NCBI RefSeq assembly: GCF_014636495.1
Contig: NZ_BMEM01000001.1
Coordinates: forward strand, 124,001-188,000
DNA from: Ornithinimicrobium tianjinense
GTDB lineage: Bacteria; Actinomycetota; Actinomycetes; Actinomycetales; Dermatophilaceae
Reading direction: 5' to 3'
DNA: 64,000 nucleotides
Part shown: positions 1-8,588 of the stretch, piece by piece
How positions within the stretch are numbered: the stretch's first letter is position 1
Layout: the number at the start of each line of letters is the position of its first letter
Program-made: the position numbers and the translations under genes
The notes under the pieces: generated by a model
Told to the model about the DNA's origin: nothing
The model's database searches: none
The model's input: only the letters and a program-made list of their open reading frames with translations

Positions 1-2257
1 CCTGCGCCGCGGTCTCGGTCATCCCGATCACCTGCGGGATCGTCACTCGCTTGCCGTTGAGGATCTCGGCCGACGGCTTCTCCCAGTCCTCGACCGGCAG
101 CTCGCGGTGCGCCCAGTCCATGAACTTCTTCCACGTCGGTGCCGCCAGCGACGAGCCGAACAGCGGGCCGTCGACGTAGGTGTCGCCGATCTGCAGGTCG
201 ACCATGTCACCGTCGTAGGGCTGGGAGTTGCCGATCCGGTTGCCGACGAAGATCGCGGTCGACAGCTGCGGGGTGAAGCCGGCGAACCAGGTGTGGGAGG
301 AGTTGTCGTTGGTGCCGGTCTTGCCGCCCGCGGGGCGGTTGCCGTCCAGGATCGCCCGCCAGCCCGAGCCGGTCGGCGCGACGACCCCCTTGAGCAGCTC
401 GACGGTGCCGAGGGCCACCTCCTTGTCGATGACCTGCTCGCACTCGGGCTTCTCGAAGGGGATCTCCTTGCCGGCGGAGTCGATGATCTTGGTCACCGGG
501 ACCGGCGGGCAGTAGAGACCGTCGGCGGCCAGGGCCGCGTAGGAGGCCGCCACCGTGAGGGGAGCGCCGTAGTCCGAGCCGAGCACGATCGACGGCGGGA
601 AGGGGTCCGGCTCGGCGCCGTTGCCCTGGTGAATGCCGAGCTTGATCATCGTGTCGCGGATGTCGCAGGTGCCGACCTGGGAGGCCAGCGTGGCGAAGGC
701 GGTGTTGATGGACAGGCCGGCCGCCGTCCGCAGCTTGACCTGCTCGTCGTGGTTCTTGTCCTCAGCGTTGCGGACCGTCCAGACCGGGTCGCCCAGCGTG
801 CAGCCCTCCTGGAAGTCCTCCTTCTTGAAAACCCCCACCGGGTGCGTCTCGCCGTCGGCCGGCATCGGCTGCGGGTTCTCGGGGTTGTCCAGCCACACAC
901 CCCTGGAGTCGGCCAGACCCGGCTTGTCGATCTTGAGCGTGGCCTCGACCGGGATGCCCTTCTCGAGCGCCTCGACCAGGGTGTAGGCCTTGGCGACCGA
1001 GCCGATCTGCATACCGCCCGGGCCGCCGTAGGCGCTGTCGACGTTCCAGTTGACCGCGGTCTTGACAACCTTGTCGCTGGACTCCTCGAAGGAGTACTTG
1101 CTCGACTGGTTGATCGCCAGCACGTGCCCGGTGCCGGGCTCGACGACTGAGCCGGCCGAGCCGACGTGGTACTTGTTCTTGGGCGTGGCCTCGCGGAGCA
1201 TCTGCCCGAGGGTCTTGGACATCTCCAGGTCGAGCGTCGTCTCGACGGTCAGCCCCTTGGTGGTCAGCGTCTCCAGCCGCTCAGCCGGCGTCTTGCCCAG
1301 GGCCGGCTGCTGCATGAGCCAGGCCGTGACGTAGTCGCAGAAGTAGGGGTTCTGGGAGTTGATGCAGGAGCGCTGGCTGTCCCGCAGGTTGCCCTCGATG
1401 AGCTCCGTGACCGAGACCGCCTTGGCCTCCTTGAGCTCCTTCTTGGTGATCATCTTCTGGGCGTACATCTTGTCCAGGACCGTGTCCCGGCGCTCCTGCG
1501 CCAGCTCGGGGTTGGCCACCGGGTTGGTCGCCGTGGGCGAGCGGACGACGCCCGCGAGGGTGGCCGCCTGCGACGGCGTGAGCTTCTTGGCGCTGGTGTT
1601 GAAGTAGTGGCGGGCGGCCGCCTCGACCCCGTAGACGTTGTCGCCGTAGAAGGCCAGGTTGAGGTAGCCGACCAGGATCTCGTCCTTGGTGAGGCGCTCC
1701 TCGAGCGTCACGGCATACTTCAGCTCGCGCAGCTTGCGGACGTAACCGTCCATGCCGGAGCGGGCGTCCAGCTGGCTGAGGGCCTCGGCGTCGCGGTTCT
1801 TGAGGGCCTCCTCCTTGAGCGCCATCTTGATGTACTGCTGCGTCAGCGTCGAGCCGCCCTGGGTGTTGTCCGAGGTGGCGTTGGAGACGACCGCGCGGGC
1901 CAGCGCCTCGAGGTCCATGCCCCCGTGCTGGTAGAAGCGTTCGTCCTCGATCGCGACCTGCGCGTCCTTCATGTTCTGGGAGATGTCCTTGCTCTCCACG
2001 ATGATGCGGTTCTGCTTCGCCGGCGTCGCGAGGACCTTGCCGTTGGCCGCGAGGATCTTGGACTGCTGCGCCAGGGGGTTCTGGTCCAGGTCTCCGGGGA
2101 GGCGGTCGAACATGCCCACCCCCTCACGCGCGGCGAAGCCCGCAGCACCGACCACCGGGGCCAGCAGACCCGCCCCGATGATCCCCATGAGGACGGACAC
2201 GGCCAGGAAGACCCCGAGCAGGGAGGTCAGCTTGGCAGCCGTAAAAGCAGAACGCAT
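1..2257 (-). CDS. ponA: Class A penicillin-binding protein (transglycosylase/transpeptidase), C-terminus cut by window edge
   Basis: Bifunctional peptidoglycan synthase: it polymerises glycan strands and cross-links stem peptides on the outer face of the membrane. About 752 codons are visible and the gene runs off the left edge. A single N-terminal membrane anchor (residues about 10-40) is followed by a GT51 domain with IEDERFYQHGG (catalytic Glu104). The transpeptidase domain then shows GSVAK, LSINTAF and GGKTGT, matching the SxxK, SxN and KTG motifs. The last visible residues, KRVTIPQVIG, look like the start of a PASTA domain. The ATG at 2257 is chosen because GGAGGG lies just upstream. It corresponds in position to mycobacterial ponA2, upstream of the crp-nth block. 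Family assignment is secure; which PBP paralogue it is remains an inference. Confidence 0.93.
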   Translation of the reverse strand, partial: MRSAFTAAKLTSLLGVFLAVSVLMGIIGAGLLAPVVGAAGFAAREGVGMFDRLPGDLDQNPLAQQSKILAANGKVLATPAKQNRIIVESKDISQNMKDAQVAIEDERFYQHGGMDLEALARAVVSNATSDNTQGGSTLTQQYIKMALKEEALKNRDAEALSQLDARSGMDGYVRKLRELKYAVTLEERLTKDEILVGYLNLAFYGDNVYGVEAAARHYFNTSAKKLTPSQAATLAGVVRSPTATNPVANPELAQERRDTVLDKMYAQKMITKKELKEAKAVSVTELIEGNLRDSQRSCINSQNPYFCDYVTAWLMQQPALGKTPAERLETLTTKGLTVETTLDLEMSKTLGQMLREATPKNKYHVGSAGSVVEPGTGHVLAINQSSKYSFEESSDKVVKTAVNWNVDSAYGGPGGMQIGSVAKAYTLVEALEKGIPVEATLKIDKPGLADSRGVWLDNPENPQPMPADGETHPVGVFKKEDFQEGCTLGDPVWTVRNAEDKNHDEQVKLRTAAGLSINTAFATLASQVGTCDIRDTMIKLGIHQGNGAEPDPFPPSIVLGSDYGAPLTVAASYAALAADGLYCPPVPVTKIIDSAGKEIPFEKPECEQVIDKEVALGTVELLKGVVAPTGSGWRAILDGNRPAGGKTGTNDNSSHTWFAGFTPQLSTAIFVGNRIGNSQPYDGDMVDLQIGDTYVDGPLFGSSLAAPTWKKFMDWAHRELPVEDWEKPSAEILNGKRVTIPQVIGMTETAAQ

Positions 2258-2294
2258 GCCCTCCACCGTAAAGGAGAAACCTGAGGAGTCCCGG

Positions 2295-3059
2295 TCAGCC
2301 GCGGACGGTGAGGCGTCGCAGGTGCGCCAGCAGGGTGGGGTAGGAGGGTGCCGCCGGGTCGATGAGCGGGAAGTGCGTCGTGCCCTCCATCACGTCGAGC
2401 ACGTCGCGTCCGGGCTCGGCGCAGGCCTCCCACCAGGAGCGCGCCACGCTCACCGGGACCGCCTCGTCCGCGGTCCCGTGCATCACGACGACCGGGTATG
2501 GCGCGCGCCCCAGGCGCGCAGGGTCGGCGGCGTCGTAGCGGGCCGGGTGGGTGAGCGGCGTCCCGCCGACCAGGTCGACGGCGGCGTCGTCGCCGAGGCC
2601 CAGGTCGGCGGCCAGAGCGAGGTCCAGGCACCCGCCCAGGCTCACGGCGCCGCCGACGCCCACGGCCTCCGGCTGGTGGAGCAGCCACACCGCGAGGTGG
2701 CCGCCGGCGGAGTGGCCGACCAGCGCGACCGGTGCCCCCGCGGCCTCGGCCAGCACCGCGCTGAGCGCGGCGCGCACGTCGGTGAACGTCCCGTCCCAGC
2801 CGCCGCCCGCCATGCCGGTGCGGGCGTACTCCACGAGCGCGACGGCATACCCCTCCTGCGCGAGCGCGACGGCGAGGGGGCGCTGGTGGGTGCGGTCCCA
2901 CTCGGCCCGCCAGAACCCGCCGTGGACCAGCACGACCCACGCCGGCGAAGCCGGGTCGCCGAAGACCTCGTAGATCTGGTGGGGCAGCGGGCCGTAGGCC
3001 GACGTGCGGCCCGGCGGGAGCACCGGGTGGGCGAGGATGGCGCGTGGGTCGGTGGTCAC
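2295..3059 (-). CDS. Alpha/beta hydrolase (kynurenine formamidase/BD-FAE-like)
   Basis: A 254-residue soluble alpha/beta hydrolase. It has an oxyanion-hole motif VLVHGGFW and the nucleophile elbow GHSAGG, the pattern of esterases and kynurenine-formamidase-like enzymes. The acid and base are probably the Asp of HGTADEAVP and the His of EGTTHFPL. No signal peptide is seen, so it is cytoplasmic. The GTG at 3059 is preferred because GGAGG precedes it and it aligns with the start of the conserved fold; longer in-frame starts upstream would overlap the divergent gene at 3108. Substrate is unknown; no tryptophan-degradation genes lie nearby, so the formamidase name should not be taken literally. 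Confidence 0.85.
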   Translation of the reverse strand: MTTDPRAILAHPVLPPGRTSAYGPLPHQIYEVFGDPASPAWVVLVHGGFWRAEWDRTHQRPLAVALAQEGYAVALVEYARTGMAGGGWDGTFTDVRAALSAVLAEAAGAPVALVGHSAGGHLAVWLLHQPEAVGVGGAVSLGGCLDLALAADLGLGDDAAVDLVGGTPLTHPARYDAADPARLGRAPYPVVVMHGTADEAVPVSVARSWWEACAEPGRDVLDVMEGTTHFPLIDPAAPSYPTLLAHLRRLTVRG

Positions 3060-3094
3060 GCTCTGCCTCCGTGAGGGGTGCGACGGGCGACGAG

Positions 3095-3100
3095 TAGGGT
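3095..3100 (+). promoter_or_regulatory. -10 box (TAGGGT) for a leaderless mRNA
   Basis: TAGGGT ends 7 nt before the ATG at 3108 and no Shine-Dalgarno sequence is visible, so transcription probably starts at the start codon. Confidence 0.5.
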
Positions 3101-3107
3101 CGGCGGC

Positions 3108-3269
3108 ATGACGAACCAGCAGTGGGAGTACGCCACCGTCCCCCTCATCATCCACGCGACCAAGCAGATCCTCGACCAGTGGGGTCAGGACGGCTGGGAG
3201 CTCGTCCAGGTCGTCCCCGGCCCCGACGGCACGAACCTCGTCGCCTACCTCAAGCGCCCCAAGGCCTGA
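3108..3269 (+). CDS. DUF4177-like small protein
   Basis: A 53-residue cytoplasmic protein with the pattern WEYATVPL..LDQWGQDGWELVQVV, typical of DUF4177 proteins of unknown function. The ATG at 3108 is chosen over an upstream in-frame ATG at 3078 because a TAGGGT -10 box lies 7 nt before it, fitting a leaderless transcript. It is followed 73 bp downstream by ridA. A similarly small gene is commonly found upstream of ridA in actinobacteria (recollection). No catalytic residues can be assigned. Confidence 0.8.
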   Translation: MTNQQWEYATVPLIIHATKQILDQWGQDGWELVQVVPGPDGTNLVAYLKRPKA

Positions 3270-3342
3270 CGCCGCCGCGTCCGGCGCCCCCTGTTTTCCA
3301 CCGTCCTTCCCCACCGTCGAACCGACAGGAGACACGAGCAGC

Positions 3343-3831
3343 ATGTCCGAGCAGTCCCTCAGCACCGTCGAGCAGCGCCTGGCCGAGCTGGGCCACACCG
3401 TCCCCGAGGTGGCCGCGCCGGTCGCCGCCTACGTCCCCGCCATGCAGCACGGCGACCTCGTCTTCACCTCCGGCCAGCTGCCGTTCGTGGACGGTGCGCT
3501 CCCCGCGACCGGCAAGGTGGGCGAGGGTGAGGGTCTGGTCGACCCGGAGGAGGCCAAGCGTCTCGCGGCCCTGTGCGCCCTCAACGCCATCGCCGCCGTC
3601 AAGGCGGTCGTCGGTGACCTCGACAAGGTCGCGCGCGTGGTCAAGGTCGTCGGGTTCGTCGCCAGCGACCCGGCCTTCACCGGTCAGCCCGGCGTGATCA
3701 ACGGGGCGTCCGAGCTCCTGGGCCACGCGTTCGGCGACGCCGGCGTGCACGCGCGCTCGGCCGTCGGTGTGGCGGTGCTCCCGCTCGACACGCCGGTCGA
3801 GGTCGAGATCACCGTCGCCGTCCAGGCCTGA
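3343..3831 (+). CDS. ridA: RidA family (YjgF/YER057c/UK114) deaminase
   Basis: A 162-residue RidA-family protein. These proteins hydrolyse reactive enamine/imine intermediates such as 2-aminoacrylate released by PLP enzymes, or act on related substrates. The sequence shows VFTSGQLPFVDG near the N-terminus, the internal LNAIAAVKAVVGDLDKVARVVKV block and a C-terminal VGVAVLPLDTPVEVEI strand typical of the family. AGGAG lies about 10 nt before the ATG. The next gene, a Nudix hydrolase, starts 4 bp after its stop, so they probably share a transcript. It is longer than the ~130-residue E. coli enzyme, in line with a separate actinobacterial subgroup, so the substrate is uncertain. Confidence 0.88.
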   Translation: MSEQSLSTVEQRLAELGHTVPEVAAPVAAYVPAMQHGDLVFTSGQLPFVDGALPATGKVGEGEGLVDPEEAKRLAALCALNAIAAVKAVVGDLDKVARVVKVVGFVASDPAFTGQPGVINGASELLGHAFGDAGVHARSAVGVAVLPLDTPVEVEITVAVQA

Positions 3832-3835
3832 CCCG

Positions 3836-4765
3836 ATGAGCGCCTCGGCCGTGCCGGACCAGCCCTACCGCGACTTCCCGATGCCGCAGATCGTCGCGGC
3901 ACAGGCGCGGTCCTGGCTCGACACGGCCGAGGTCGACCGGGTGGTCGCCCCGCCCCGACCGTCGGCGACGGTCATGCTGCTGCGAGAGGTCGGCGGGAGC
4001 GGCGAGGGCGGCGGCGCGGGCCACGCCGGGAGCACCGGCGTCGAGGTCTTCGTGCTCCACCGGGCCTCGACCATGCCGTTCGCCCCCGGCATGGTGGCCT
4101 TCCCCGGCGGCGGGGTGGACGTCCGCGACGCCGATCCCGGCGTGCCGTGGGCCGGACCGTCGCCGGCCGACTGGGCCGCGCGGCTCGGCGTCGCCGAGGA
4201 CAGCGCCCGCGAGCTCGTGATCGCCGCCGCGCGCGAGGTGTTCGAGGAGTGCGGCGTCCTGCTGGCCGGGCCCACGCCGGACCAGGTCGTGGCCGACCTC
4301 ACCGACCCGTCCTGGGACGCCGAGCGGGCCTCCCTGCTCGACCGGACGCAGAGCTTCGGGGAGCTGCTCACCCGCCTCGGACTGGTGCTGCGCACCGACC
4401 TCATGGCCGTGCGGGCGCACTGGATCACCCCGGTCTGCGAGCCGCGGCGCTACGACACCTGGTTCTTCGCCGCCCGTATGCCGCGCGGCCAGGTCGCCGA
4501 CGATCTGAGCACGGAGGCCGTGAAGGTCGCGTGGACGACCCCCGAGCGGCTGCTGGCCGCGCAGGCTGACGGCGACGCGGTCATGCTGCCACCGACGCAG
4601 ACGATGATCGAGCAGCTGGGGCGGGTCGAGCAGCTGGACGGCTGGCTCGCCCGCGATGTCCCCGTGCACTCCGTGATGCCCTGGCCGGTGGAGCGCGACG
4701 GCACCCTGTGGATGCGCTCGCCCGTCGACGTCGACGGTCACGGGCTGCCGGCAGGCCAGGGCTGA
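3836..4765 (+). CDS. Nudix hydrolase family protein
   Basis: A 309-residue protein with a Nudix-like domain: FPGGGVDV begins the box and REVFEECGVLLAG ends it, with an unusually long insertion between the two halves. A Gly-rich loop (about residues 42-58) separates the first strands. Nudix enzymes cleave nucleoside diphosphates linked to a second group; the substrate cannot be read here. The ATG at 3836 starts 4 bp after the ridA stop, and the next gene starts 2 bp after this stop, so ridA, this gene and the MBL hydrolase look like one operon. The stretched box may reflect an eukaryote-like NUDT19 type subgroup, which is an inference. Confidence 0.8.
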   Translation: MSASAVPDQPYRDFPMPQIVAAQARSWLDTAEVDRVVAPPRPSATVMLLREVGGSGEGGGAGHAGSTGVEVFVLHRASTMPFAPGMVAFPGGGVDVRDADPGVPWAGPSPADWAARLGVAEDSARELVIAAAREVFEECGVLLAGPTPDQVVADLTDPSWDAERASLLDRTQSFGELLTRLGLVLRTDLMAVRAHWITPVCEPRRYDTWFFAARMPRGQVADDLSTEAVKVAWTTPERLLAAQADGDAVMLPPTQTMIEQLGRVEQLDGWLARDVPVHSVMPWPVERDGTLWMRSPVDVDGHGLPAGQG

Positions 4766-4767
4766 GC

Positions 4768-5595
4768 GTGCAGGGCCCCGGTCCGGCGGACCCCTCCTGG
4801 CAGGGCGGCGCCTGGGGCGCGCGCGCCGTCTGCGTGCTCTGCCCGAACCCCTCCCCGATGACCCTCGAGGGCACCAACACCTGGGTGCTGGCCGAGCCCG
4901 GGAGCACCGACGTCGTCGTGGTGGACCCCGGCCCGCTCGACGAGGGCCACCTGCAGGGAGTGCTCGACCACGTCGCCGGTCGCGGGGCACGGGTCGCGTT
5001 GACCCTGCTCACCCACGGCCACTGGGACCACGCCGAGTCCGCCTCGCGGTGGGCCGAGATCACCGCAGCCCCGGTGCGCGCCGTCGGCCGCGGGCACGAC
5101 GACCTGGCGGCCGGCGAGCTGCTGCGGGTCGGGGGGCTGGAGCTGCTGACCGTCGCCACCCCGGGACACACCGCCGACTCGGTCTCCTTCCTGCTGCCGG
5201 CCGAGCAGGTGCTGCTCACCGGCGACACGGTCCTGGGCCGCGGGACGACCGTGGTGGCCTACCCCGACGGCGACCTCACGTCATACCTCGCGTCGTTGGA
5301 GCGGCTCCAGACGCTCACGGGCTCGGGACGGGTGACGAGCATCGCGCCCGGGCACGGCCCGGTGGTGCCGGACGCGGCGGGCACGGTCGCCTACTACCTG
5401 GAGCACCGCCACGAGCGGCTCGAGCAGGTGCGCCGCGCCCTGGACGTCCTGGGTGCCGAGCCGGAGCTGCCGGGCACCGGTCAGGACCTCGCCGACCTGG
5501 TGGTCGAGACCGTCTACGCGGACGTGCCTCGTGAGGTCTGGCCCGCGGCGCGGCTCAGCGTGCTGGCGCAGCTGGACTACCTGGGCGTCCTCTGA
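4768..5595 (+). CDS. MBL-fold metallo-hydrolase (LACTB2-like)
   Basis: A 275-residue metallo-beta-lactamase-fold hydrolase. The metal motif HGHWDHAES is clear, followed by TPGHTADS and LLTGDTVLG, which supply the remaining metal ligands. It resembles LACTB2/Rv3677c-type proteins, some of which have RNase activity; its substrate here is unknown. The GTG at 4768 is 2 bp past the previous stop; upstream start codons would run into the Nudix gene. It converges on crp with a 9 bp gap. The pairing with crp and nth is a conserved actinobacterial arrangement (from memory of the mycobacterial locus). Confidence 0.87.
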   Translation: MQGPGPADPSWQGGAWGARAVCVLCPNPSPMTLEGTNTWVLAEPGSTDVVVVDPGPLDEGHLQGVLDHVAGRGARVALTLLTHGHWDHAESASRWAEITAAPVRAVGRGHDDLAAGELLRVGGLELLTVATPGHTADSVSFLLPAEQVLLTGDTVLGRGTTVVAYPDGDLTSYLASLERLQTLTGSGRVTSIAPGHGPVVPDAAGTVAYYLEHRHERLEQVRRALDVLGAEPELPGTGQDLADLVVETVYADVPREVWPAARLSVLAQLDYLGVL

Positions 5596-5604
5596 GGGGA
5601 GGGG

Positions 5605-6282
5605 TCAGCGGGCGCGTCGACGCAGGCGCTGCAGGTCCAGGAGCGTGACCGCCTTGGCGCCGAGGCTGATCCAGCCACGGTGGGCGAAGTCGGCGAGCGC
5701 CTTGTTGACCGTCTCGCGGCTGGCGCCGACGAGCTGGGCCAGCTCCTCCTGGGTGAGCTCGTGTGCCACGAGCAGGCCTGCCTCCGTGCGGCGGCCGAAA
5801 CGGTCGGACAGGTCCAGCAGCGCCTTGGCGACCCGGCCGGGGACGTCGGTGAAGACGAGGTCGGAGATGCCCTCGTTGGTCCGGCGCAGGCGGTGGGCCA
5901 TGCCGGCGAGCATCTGCATCGCGACCTCCGGGTGCGTCTGGAGGAAGGTGCGCAGCGACTCGTTGCCCAGCGAGATCAGCTCGCTGCCGGAGACGACGTA
6001 GGCCGTGCTCAGCCGCGGGCCCGGGTCGAACAGGCTCAGCTCGCCGAACATCTCGCCGGGGCCCAGCACGGACAGGAGCGACTCACGGCCGTCGCCGGAG
6101 GCGCGCGCAAGCTTCACCTTGCCGGAGACGATGACGTAGAGGGAGTCACCCGGGTCCCCCTCCCGGAAGACGACCTCACCCCGGGCGAGGCGCTGCGGTG
6201 TCATGGAGCTGACGAGCCTCTCCGCCGTGACCTCGTCGAGGGCGGAGAACAGCGGTGCCTTCATCACGACGTGCTGGTCCAC
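5605..6282 (-). CDS. crp: Crp/Fnr family cAMP-responsive regulator (GlxR-like)
   Basis: A 225-residue global transcription regulator of the GlxR/Crp type. The cyclic-nucleotide-binding domain covers about residues 8-130, with GEVVFREGDPGDSLYVI and the phosphate-cassette-like GELSLFDPGPRLST. The C-terminal helix-turn-helix reads TQEELAQLVGASRETVNKAL, nearly identical to GlxR. The GTG at 6282 (VDQHVVMKAPLF) is preferred because it aligns with MDxxVxRKAPLF starts of homologues, but GTG 6288, GTG 6267 and ATG 6264 are also possible; none has a good ribosome binding site. It is divergent from nth, with 72 bp between starts. Confidence 0.92.
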   Translation of the reverse strand: MDQHVVMKAPLFSALDEVTAERLVSSMTPQRLARGEVVFREGDPGDSLYVIVSGKVKLARASGDGRESLLSVLGPGEMFGELSLFDPGPRLSTAYVVSGSELISLGNESLRTFLQTHPEVAMQMLAGMAHRLRRTNEGISDLVFTDVPGRVAKALLDLSDRFGRRTEAGLLVAHELTQEELAQLVGASRETVNKALADFAHRGWISLGAKAVTLLDLQRLRRRAR

Positions 6283-6342
6283 GGGCACATCGTCGCACGT
6301 CACGGCTCGCGAGGCACGGATAGGTGTGTCGTCGGTCACGTC

Positions 6343-6348
6343 TAGGCT
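6343..6348 (+). promoter_or_regulatory. -10 box (TAGGCT) for leaderless nth mRNA
   Basis: TAGGCT ends 6 nt before the GTG start of nth, with no Shine-Dalgarno sequence between. It also marks the crp-nth divergent promoter region. Confidence 0.5.
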
Positions 6349-6354
6349 GGTCGG

Positions 6355-7101
6355 GTGAGCATGGTGGACGCGCAGGACGGGCAGCAGACCGCGACGACGG
6401 CGACGGGGGAGAGCCCGCTGGCCCTGACCCGCCGCGCGCGGCGGATGCACCGCCTCCTGTCCGAGCGCTACCCGGACGCGCGCTGCGAGCTCGACTTCGA
6501 GGACCCCTTCCAGCTCCTCGTCGCCACCGTGCTCTCCGCGCAGACGACCGACGTGCGGGTCAACGGAGTCACGCCGACCCTGTTCGGCCGCTATCCCGAC
6601 GCCCGGGCGCTGGCCGGCGCGGAGCGTCCGGACGTCGAGACCATCGTGCAGCCGACCGGCTTCTTCCGCGCCAAGACCGACAGCATCCTGCGCCTGGCGG
6701 CTGACCTCGTCGAGCGCTTCGACGGGCAGGTCCCCGGACGCCTGAAGGACCTGGTGACCCTCCCGGGGGTGGGCCGAAAGACGGCCAACGTCGTCCTCGG
6801 CAACGCCTTCGGGGTGCCCGGGATCACCGTCGACACGCACTTCGGACGTCTCGTGCGGCGTTTCGGGTGGACCGAGGAGGAGGACCCCGTCAAGGTCGAG
6901 CACGCCGTCGGCGCGCTGTTCCCCCGCAAGGACTGGACCCAGCTGTCCAACGTGCTGATCTTCCACGGTCGACGCACCTGTCACGCCCGACGACCGGCGT
7001 GCGGCGCCTGCCCCGTCACGCGCCTGTGCCCCTCCTACGGCGTCGGCGAGACGGACCCGACCAAGGCCGCCGCGCTGCTGCGCACGGCGCCGCGCGGGTG
7101 A
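6355..7101 (+). CDS. nth: Endonuclease III (DNA glycosylase/AP lyase)
   Basis: A 248-residue base-excision-repair enzyme that removes oxidised pyrimidines and nicks abasic sites. The helix-hairpin-helix [13 protein letters not shown] carries the catalytic Lys, VDTHFGRL carries the catalytic Asp, and the C-terminus has the iron-sulfur ligand spacing C-x6-C-x2-C-x5-C ([17 protein letters not shown]). The N-terminal 25 residues are extra relative to E. coli Nth and look disordered. The GTG at 6355 sits 6 nt after a TAGGCT -10 box, so a leaderless message is likely; ATG 6361 is the alternative. The CoA-type Nudix gene follows after 11 bp. Confidence 0.95.
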   Translation: MSMVDAQDGQQTATTATGESPLALTRRARRMHRLLSERYPDARCELDFEDPFQLLVATVLSAQTTDVRVNGVTPTLFGRYPDARALAGAERPDVETIVQPTGFFRAKTDSILRLAADLVERFDGQVPGRLKDLVTLPGVGRKTANVVLGNAFGVPGITVDTHFGRLVRRFGWTEEEDPVKVEHAVGALFPRKDWTQLSNVLIFHGRRTCHARRPACGACPVTRLCPSYGVGETDPTKAAALLRTAPRG

Positions 7102-7112
7102 GGGAGAGGCGC

Positions 7113-7763
7113 GTGACGACATACCCGCCCCCGGCCTGGCTCACCGGGCTCGCCGACCGGCTGCCCACGCTGGACCGCGAGGCGTTCAGCCGCTTCCGTC
7201 CGCCGCCGGAGGGTGGCGAGCGGCACTCGGCGGTGCTCATGCTCTTTGCGCCCGGTGACGCCGAGCCGGAGGACACCACCGTCGTCATCACCGAGCGCTC
7301 GCACTCGATGCGTCGGCACGCCGGTCAGCCGGCCTTCCCCGGCGGTGGCACCGAGCCGGGTGACGCGGACGCCGTCCACACCGCGCTGCGGGAGGCCTGG
7401 GAGGAGATAGGCCTCGAGAGCAGCGGCGTGGAGGTGCTCGGACAGCTCCCGACGCTGCACCTGTCGGTGAGCGGGTATGACGTGACGCCCGTCCTGGCCT
7501 GGTGGCGCCGCCCCGCGCCGGAGACCCTGTGGGCCAAGGACCCGCGCGAGGTGGCGCGCGTGCTGCGCCCGAGCGTGGCCTCGCTGGTGGCTCCGGAGGC
7601 GCGCTTCCAGGTCCGGCACCCGAGCGGTTTCGTCGGGCCGGCGTGGGACGTCGAGGGGCTGCTCGTGTGGGGCTTCACCGGCGGCATCCTCGACCGGGTG
7701 CTGGACCTCGGTGGCGTGGCGCAGCCGTGGGACCGCGGACGGACCCGCGAGCTGCGGCTCTGA
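7113..7763 (+). CDS. Nudix hydrolase, CoA pyrophosphatase type
   Basis: A 216-residue Nudix enzyme. The family box is complete: GGGTEPGDADAVHTALREAWEEIGL runs over residues about 80-104, fitting Gx5Ex7REUxEExGU, and the preceding SHSMRRHAGQPAFPGG matches the CoA-pyrophosphatase signature upstream of the box. The predicted reaction is cleavage of CoA to 3',5'-ADP and phosphopantetheine. The GTG at 7113 is 11 bp after nth, in the same direction, and the spacer contains GGGAGAGG as a ribosome binding site. It corresponds in position to mycobacterial Rv3672c. The substrate is inferred from the signature only. Confidence 0.87.
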   Translation: MTTYPPPAWLTGLADRLPTLDREAFSRFRPPPEGGERHSAVLMLFAPGDAEPEDTTVVITERSHSMRRHAGQPAFPGGGTEPGDADAVHTALREAWEEIGLESSGVEVLGQLPTLHLSVSGYDVTPVLAWWRRPAPETLWAKDPREVARVLRPSVASLVAPEARFQVRHPSGFVGPAWDVEGLLVWGFTGGILDRVLDLGGVAQPWDRGRTRELRL

Positions 7764-7789
7764 CGGGCGGACCGTCGGGACCGCGAGTT

Positions 7790-8278
7790 TCAGCTGCGGC
7801 GGGCGGGCTCCAGGGCGGTCGGCTGCGCCTCCGGCGCGCGCGCACCCTTGAGCTGGGCCGGCGCCTGCTTGAGCGTGGCGACGGTCTCCTGCGCGTTGCT
7901 GATCGCGCGCTCGGGCTTGCCCTTGACCTGGGTGACCTGCTTCTTGCCCACGAGGGCCAGCACACCGGCGACGACGAAGAGCAGCGCAGCCATGATGAGG
8001 ATGGAGGCCCACACCGGCAGCCAGATCGCGATCACGGCGGCCATGCCGAGGAACAGCAGACCCAGCCCGTAGAGCGCGAACACCGCGGCCCCGGCGAACA
8101 TGCCGGCACCCTTGCCCGCGTGGGCGACGTCCTGCTTGATCTCGGCCTTGGCGAGCTCGATCTCGCCGCGCATGATCTGCGAGACGTCGTTCGAGACGTC
8201 GCTCACGAGCTGCCCGATGGAGCGCTCGCCGGTCAGGCCGCGGAGCGGCTGGTGGCCAGGATCGACGGGAGTGGTCAT
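7790..8278 (-). CDS. Phage holin superfamily III-like / Actinobacterial holin-X membrane protein
   Basis: A 162-residue membrane protein: a soluble amphipathic N-terminal helix (residues about 20-50, rich in Glu/Lys) precedes two membrane segments (about 55-78 and 84-105), then a basic/Ala-rich tail. This is the pattern of the 'putative Actinobacterial Holin-X, holin superfamily III' family found in nearly all actinobacterial chromosomes. No lysis or phage genes are near, so a holin role is not supported. A TATCCT -10 box lies 7 nt before the ATG at 8278, with no ribosome binding site, so the message is probably leaderless. It converges with the Nudix gene. Confidence 0.75.
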   Translation of the reverse strand: MTTPVDPGHQPLRGLTGERSIGQLVSDVSNDVSQIMRGEIELAKAEIKQDVAHAGKGAGMFAGAAVFALYGLGLLFLGMAAVIAIWLPVWASILIMAALLFVVAGVLALVGKKQVTQVKGKPERAISNAQETVATLKQAPAQLKGARAPEAQPTALEPARRS

Positions 8279-8285
8279 GCCGTGG

Positions 8286-8291
8286 AGGATA
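8286..8291 (-). promoter_or_regulatory. -10 box (TATCCT) for leaderless mRNA of the holin-like gene
   Basis: On the minus strand TATCCT is followed by 7 nt and the ATG at 8278. There is no Shine-Dalgarno sequence. Confidence 0.5.
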
Positions 8292-8375
8292 TCTGCCCCG
8301 CGACGTCGGCGCAGGTCGGCTGGCCGCCCAGGGGTCGTGCCTGGTCGCCCGGCATCTCCTGCCTGGCACGTCAAT

Positions 8376-8414
8376 GGGTCCGCCCGGCACCCCCTGTGTG
8401 TGCCGGGCGGACCC
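8376..8414. terminator. Perfect 15-bp hairpin, possible terminator of an unknown short RNA
   Basis: Arms 8376-8390 and 8400-8414 (GGGTCCGCCCGGCAC and its complement) are fully paired around a 9-nt loop. No T-tract follows on either strand. It lies in a divergent region where neither neighbouring gene needs a terminator. Confidence 0.45.
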
Positions 8415-8582
8415 GATCGACGACCGGTCCCGTGACAGCCGGTGGGGCTCTCCCCGAAGGGGGCCGCCTTGTCGACTCCTCCATGGTGTCATGCGGCGGC
8501 ACCCGTTCCTAGGCCTCTTCGGTAAGGGTTTGTTAAAGATTTCGGGCGTCCGGCCGGGGCCGTGAGCCGAGACCGCGGCCCG

Positions 8583-8588
8583 TACAGT
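8583..8588 (+). promoter_or_regulatory. -10 box (TACAGT) for leaderless mRNA of the Fic-like gene
   Basis: TACAGT is followed by 7 nt and the GTG at 8596. An in-frame GTG at 8587 overlaps the box itself and would lie upstream of the predicted transcription start. Confidence 0.5.

Noticed and set aside
3836-7763. Two Nudix genes as a recent duplication
   Set aside because: Their boxes and lengths differ strongly (long insertion versus canonical CoA type), so they belong to different subfamilies.
7790-8278. Holin-like gene as a sign of a prophage
   Set aside because: This family is chromosomal in most actinobacteria, and no integrase, capsid, tail or lysin gene lies nearby.
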